Positions 58,786-64,000 of a DNA stretch of 64,000 nt are shown in pieces. This stretch comes from Sequoia sempervirens (Eukaryota > Streptophyta > Pinopsida > Cupressales > Cupressaceae): NCBI GenBank assembly GCA_007258455.2, contig VDFB02321273.1, positions 124,001 to 188,000 of the forward strand, in the 5' to 3' direction. Numbering within the stretch: position 1 is the stretch's first letter; the number at the start of each line of letters is the position of its first letter. A program made the translations under genes and the position numbers. The notes below the pieces were generated by a model. That model worked only from the letters and a program-made list of their open reading frames with translations, was not told the DNA's origin and searched no databases.

Positions 58786-60300
58786 TGGCCTTAATGTTAG
58801 CAACCACATTAATGGGATATGAACTAATTATTAATTTTTAATGTGTTATACTTATAATTATATAAACTAATCACTAAGATAAATTAGAATCCTTTCCTTG
58901 AAAATAGGAGCCCCTACTTTTTAGTTCTCAATATTTAGTGGGTATCTTTAGGGTGGGGCTAAAACTTTCCTTATTAGCTTAGGATATTTTTTGCCACCTC
59001 TCTTACATATTTACAATTTTTACCATTCACTATTGCTAAAAAAAACTAATTTAGCTATTTTTTAGCTTTAATTGTAAAAAACAAAAAACAAAGTAAGGGT
59101 GGGTCCCAGTGCAACTACTTAGCTTATTTTGGCTAGTAGTCATTGCTCAACTTTTTAAGGGGCAATTTGTGGAGCTAGTGACCCCATGAATATTTAATTT
59201 TGTTTAAACAATCATCTTAAATTTTATTTTATGAAATGTATTTTTTTTTTCAAATTAATGTTTTTTCGCTACTAAATTGTGAGCATAATTCAATTGTATA
59301 TTACCATATTTATTTATCATTCATTATTGCATTGATAAGTAATAGTTTTACTGGATTGTATCGTGGAAAATTTTGAAAGGGCCTTGATTTTTGACAACAA
59401 ATTTGTACTTGGGTGTTGCATTGTGCTATAATTTCTTGCCTGTTTTATTTACATGTATGAATGAAAGCATTAGTAATAAATTTTGCAAGTAAAATTTGGA
59501 ACGAAAAATCATATGCAAATGAAAGGAGGGAAATGAATTTGTGCAACCACATGTAATTTTTCTCAATATGCAATTGTTTATTTCCAACCCCCTTTTTTTA
59601 AAGCTTATTTTCAATTCCTAAGCAATAACTGCTCCACTAAAATAGGGAAAGACTCTAAATTATCCTTTTCCCATATATAAAAATTTGTAAGGTAACAATC
59701 TAGCTACTTAAATTTAAGTAGAAAATAAACTTAAGCAATCACATTTAATTGAGTTAAGCCTTTTAACTTTCTAGTTGTTGTAAAAAAATCATGGGATCAC
59801 CAATGTCCTAAAAATTTTAGGCATAAATTTTTAATCTTATTCATTACCATAATTTCAAAGGACCCCATCCTTGTAAAATAATCCTAAAATATTTTAGGAA
59901 GCTTCTCTCCATGAGACCATAAGTCTAAGCAGTAAATGTGAGGTTGAAATTATTCATCACTATATAATTTAACCAACTCTACTTAATCCCTCCATCCTAA
60001 TCTATTCTCATCAATCTTCTTCATTCATTCCTCCATACCTTTGTCAATAGTTTCATTTATTTTGAAAGCATATCTGCATTCTTCAAATTCACCTATCCTG
60101 TCAAGGGGCACTCCTACACCAAATCATCCAAAACCAAGGTTGATATTTTGAATCCAAAATCCCTCATAGAGTTGAAGTATCAAATTCAAATATTAGTCAT
60201 CATTAAGTTGACATAATCCACCAATTTCCATCAATCAATCTAAATTAAGTCAAACCATCTATCAAATCTTAAAATCAAAATCTAAACACTTGGGGCATAC
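58786..60300. other. AT-rich, no recognisable gene
   Basis: The minus-strand ORF at 59426-59614 is AT-driven. No repeats pair within the window, apart from the block that begins the LTR relic at 60.3 kb. Confidence 0.4.
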
Positions 60301-60620
60301 TATTACTAATGTCATCCTACCAGGGCCATATATATACTTTCTTTGAAATACCGTTACTTCTTTTAGTTGTAACACCATTTCAAAGAGGGGTAAAATATAA
60401 AATTTAATGACACCAGACCCTCACATAACCTTCTACACCATCTCTAATATGTCATCAACACATTACTAATTAATTAAATAATCTTCATTATTTAATTAAT
60501 TAGGATTAGCTTCTCTTATTTATCCAAAATAGGTAAATTAATACATTTTCCCTAATTAACTAAATATATATTATTATTTAGTTAATTATTCTATTTAATC
60601 TATGTATTTAAAAATAAATG
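60300..60620 (-). repeat. LTR 3' end of the repeated family, copy 3, with two perfect hairpins
   Basis: A 17-bp inverted repeat (60466-60482 and 60487-60503, arm CTAATTAATTAAATAAT, loop CTTC) and a 14-bp one (60553-60566 and 60575-60588, arm TAATTAACTAAATA) are perfect. On the minus strand the downstream block ATTTTACCCCTCTTTGAAAT, GGTGTTACAACTAAAAGAAG matches 35866-35910. Together with 18.6 and 35.7 kb this defines one LTR family. Its left end was not found. Confidence 0.5.
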
Positions 60621-61277
60621 TTCCACTTTCTCCATTATACACATATAAAAAAAAACTAGTCAAATAATTCAAACTAATATTACATCTCCACCATTCATTT
60701 CCACACTACATTTCAAAATCCCAACCATTAACATAAAGATAGCTTTAAAAGTAATCCTAGAAACCAAAATTAATAAAGTCATTTCAATCAATCCTAACTA
60801 TCCTTTTGAAATTGATATTGGCCACGCATCTTAAAGCTTGCTCTAAAAGCTAACTTATTCTAAAAGTTAATACATTTCAATTATCCATTTTCATACTACA
60901 TCTTGAGATATATACAATTCATATCCTCGAACAAGAATATATAAATCAACCCTTACCCTTAATCAAATCATAAATGATTAAACCATGGGTACATGTTGCT
61001 CAAATATCAAGAGATCATCATCTATCCTCCATCAAATCAATTATCAATGCCCATTCTCTTAAGCTTGATAGGTAAATGTTACAAACATCTTGCTTACTCC
61101 TTGAGAAACCACATTAATCATATATTGAGAAATCTATTTCAATAAAGAGGGTTTGTATTGGTAATATTATTAAGTGTTTCTTTTGTTTGAATCTCTCTTT
61201 AGCTCAATCAAAGGTATGGTTTGATTTAGAATAAATGGTTTAACATTGCTTTAATTTCTTTGTATTTTATTCTAAAT

Positions 61278-61308
<31 letters not shown>

Positions 61309-63770
61309 TTCATGAGTCCATGTGGGATATATTTTTTAATTATTTAGTGAGGGATCTCTAGAGGATGTTGCTTAAAAAGAATAAAATAGATATAATAAAA
61401 CAATAATAACAAACTCTATACAAAACCAACCAAAACATAGGAACCAATAGATTACCTGCAACCAAGGTGGAACCAATGATAACCAAAACACAAAAATAGA
61501 AACAAAAATAAAAGAGTCACTGGCCTATAGAGAGATTTCATTATCACTAACACCATTAACAAGATTCACACCCTAACCATATATGCACACACCTACCACT
61601 TCCTTGTGCCCTTGACTAACCACAATAGAAGTTGTTGGTGACTGGAGTTGTAGGCCCTAAATCCCTAAGGCTTGATAATCTTCTAGGTGTCAGGGGTGTC
61701 AAAATTGGGAAAATTACCATAAACCTATCTTTAGGTTGGGCATCTAAGGACCAATGTTTGAGGTGGGTAAGAATTCCTTCACTTCTAGCTCTACAAGACC
61801 AAGGGGGTTATCCCTACAATACCAAATTGATAATTGAAACAATAAACACTATCTTACATCAAACTACACCTATCACATAGTGTATCCCAATATTGGTGTC
61901 ACAACATACCTATGTGCTAGTTAGGAAAAGTAAGGATAAGCACCTTAATAACATAGAATCCACCATATAACTATTTGAGAATGAGTTTATGATACACCCT
62001 TGCATTGTTGTATTCATTCAAACATGGTAGTAAAACACACAGAAAGTAAAACTTTAAAAGTTTTTTGAGTTGATATGTTTGGATTGAGTTGAGGATGATG
62101 GTAGAGAAATCCAATCATAGACTAGTGCCTTTATCCATTGGGCAATAGAGTTTATAGGTTTAATCAAACAAGTAATAACTGAAAGCAAGGTGATGGCTTA
62201 ATCAAGTCACCAAAAAAGACTATGCCTTTCAAAGTGCTCAGACAAGCTAGGATCTACACATTCATTTAGAAAGACAATATATAGTTGTAGAATATTAAGA
62301 GAGTCTACTTAGTAACCCTCAAGCATGCCCACACATTTTCTTTATTATATTGAAAAGATACCATGCAAAGGCTTTGCACAAATTTTGTGGATGTTTGGTT
62401 GAAAAACTAAAAAACGTACATCTGGAAATGCATACCATACATAAAGAGACACTCTAATAAGGTTGATTCTACCTTTAATCACTCAATCTTCAAAGTTTAC
62501 AAATGCTATTGTAGGTTTGGGAGAAAACCCAGATCATTGCAATATAAAATGGCTAGACCCAAAACTGGAAGTTGAAACCTAGGGTTTCTTGTGAATATCC
62601 TTCTTTTGTTGGCTTTGCAACTACTTCTCTCTTCTATTCTCTATTCTCTTCCTCTAACCACCCTCCTAAAAATAGGAACTCCTCTTCTTTTACCTCATCA
62701 AGAGACATTGGGAAGAGGAACGAGAATTTTAGATTGTACTTGCCTTCATGTTTGCTTATATCACACTCACATAGTTGCCACATGCTAAGAAGCCATGCCC
62801 TAGCATTAATGAGCACACAAATGAAGAAGAAAACCCCCAAAAAATCCACAAAAAATATCTACCAAGGATCAATCTCTGAAAGAAAGGATGTTTGTAAATC
62901 ATAAAAAGCATGGGTGTTGCCTATTTCCACTTGTAGTTATTGAGAAATGTATTGAAGATCATCCTTGCAGCCCTAAAAAATCAAATTTGGTAGTTGAGAG
63001 GGTAGCTATAGTATTAATGATGCCAACAACTAAAATCACATCAATTGGGAACATCGTCAAAATTATTGGGCCCGAAACAGTACTTAGTTCAATAATTAAA
63101 ACTTTCATTAGCCTGAAAGATCATCTTTGTTGGACATCGAGTGACGGGCCTACAACATATTACATTCCATGTTGATAAAGAAGATAACATTAAGAATGTC
63201 GAAACACCAATTCTTGAAAGGGGACTTCCATCGAACATCAGGCTTTAGGCTCTGAGTCTATTGCTTGTTGGAAGAATGGGAAGATGAAAGGAAAAGTGGA
63301 AAGATTTAGAGGAGCACAAAAGGGAAGAAGGTGTTGAGAGTTGGGAGTCGAGAGAAAGACTTACGTCTTACTGTGGACTGTGATAGAGGGTACTGATTGG
63401 ATTAAACTGTGGGTGAACTTTAGGGAAAACTATCCTTGTAATTCTATCTAATTGACAAACGTGTTTAAATCAATCATTGGGAACTTCATGAAGGTTTCCT
63501 CAGTTTATTCCTTAATTTTCAATATGGGGGACGTAAACTGATGAAAGGTATTGGGCTTGTTTGCCTAAGGGCTGAAACTAGAAAGCCAAGTGTGGATGGA
63601 TACAACTACACACAAATTGCATTTATTTAGAAATCTAGTTTTTAGACTTCCAATCAACTCTGTGACAGGAACCTATGCGAGGAATAGTTTGTAATAAAGG
63701 CAAATTAAAACCAAGCAGTAAAACATAACTAATAATTCTTATTGAAACTAAAGTATTAGAAAGCAAATAA
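60621..63770. other. No recognisable gene
   Basis: AT-rich, with chance ORFs only (61632-61880, 62572-62904, 62888-63175); none shows a family motif, and the last two overlap in different frames. A CA microsatellite lies at 61280-61309. Confidence 0.4.
61280..61309 (+). repeat. (AC)n microsatellite
   Basis: About fourteen uninterrupted AC dinucleotides, followed by TTCATGAGTCC. Confidence 0.95.
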
Positions 63771-63774
63771 ATAC

Positions 63775-63965
63775 TAGAATTGAAATGTAAAGTGCTAAAT
63801 CAAGTCCACGTGTATTAATAAGCACCCTAATTAACACTGTTTGAAATAATCTGCTAAATTAAGTTCACATGAGATAGCAAATACATTGATTAAATTTGAT
63901 TGAAAAGTAATCTTCCAAACTAAATGCACTTGTAGCAACAAACACACCGATTAATAATACATCAA
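63775..63965 (+). repeat. Three degenerate ~60-bp tandem units
   Basis: Units start with TTGAAATGTAA (63780), TTGAAATAATC (63841) and TTGAAAAGTAATC (63899). Each has CTAAATYAAGTYCAC or a variant and ends in a GATTAA or AATTAA block. They may continue beyond the right edge of the window. Confidence 0.6.
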
Positions 63966-64000
63966 ATAATATTTAACAACACATTGAACGATTTTAGATT

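Noticed and set aside
62572..63175. ORFs of 110 and 95 residues near the right edge
   Set aside because: They overlap in different frames, have low-complexity Ser/Lys-rich composition and show no recognisable domain.

Overview
The window reads as intergenic DNA from a large, repeat-rich plant nuclear genome. It is about two-thirds A+T, has no intact long cellular gene, no rRNA, no canonical tRNA and no prokaryotic gene layout, and almost every recognisable protein is a decayed transposable-element product. The mix of Ty3/gypsy with an extra 3' ORF, Ty1/copia, LINE remnants, tRNA-derived SINEs, a Helitron and non-autonomous DNA elements would suit a gymnosperm or another big plant genome. The species is inference only.

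Layout. 1-5.75 kb: 3' part of a Ty3/gypsy element (RNase H, integrase), a spacer with a degenerate minisatellite, then a broken extra ORF with a coiled coil, ending at a polypurine tract. 7.4-10.1 kb: a second, divergent relic of the same extra ORF with its own polypurine tract. 12.6-16.7 kb: Ty1/copia debris (reverse transcriptase, RNase H, LTR-like ends) and a palindromic, tRNA-like repeat. 16.76-17.73 kb: copy A of a terminal-inverted-repeat (TIR) element of about 970 bp; copy B lies at 32.17-33.13 kb. 18.5-18.8, 35.3-35.9 and 60.4-60.6 kb: three LTR ends of one family. 19.56-22.03 kb: a G/T-rich retroposon with a perfect 14-bp target-site duplication. 22.2-23.3 kb: older dispersed repeats (partners at 44.8-46.2 and 52.7-52.9 kb), one of them split by a SINE. 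25.7-31.1 kb: a degraded Helitron with an RPA-like fragment, a DUF6570-like region, an HUH Rep domain and a Pif1-type helicase. 36.2-40.25 kb: a minus-strand Ty1/copia element with its 3' LTR. 40.25-44 kb: tandem repeats, a second SINE and a probable LTR promoter. 47.4-51.1 kb: possible exons of an unidentified minus-strand gene. 54.1-57.9 kb: a complete 3.77-kb LTR retrotransposon with 912-bp LTRs, whose only recognisable coding content is coiled coil, G-patch and CCHC zinc knuckle. 58.4-58.8 kb: a plant LINE-type RNase H fragment. The rest is AT-rich DNA without recognisable genes.

None of the elements looks autonomous now: stops, frameshifts or lost motifs are visible in every pol, Rep or helicase region. 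The most unusual items are the G-patch/zinc-knuckle LTR element, the animal-like DUF6570 architecture of the Helitron, the unassigned TIR family and the G/T-rich retroposon.
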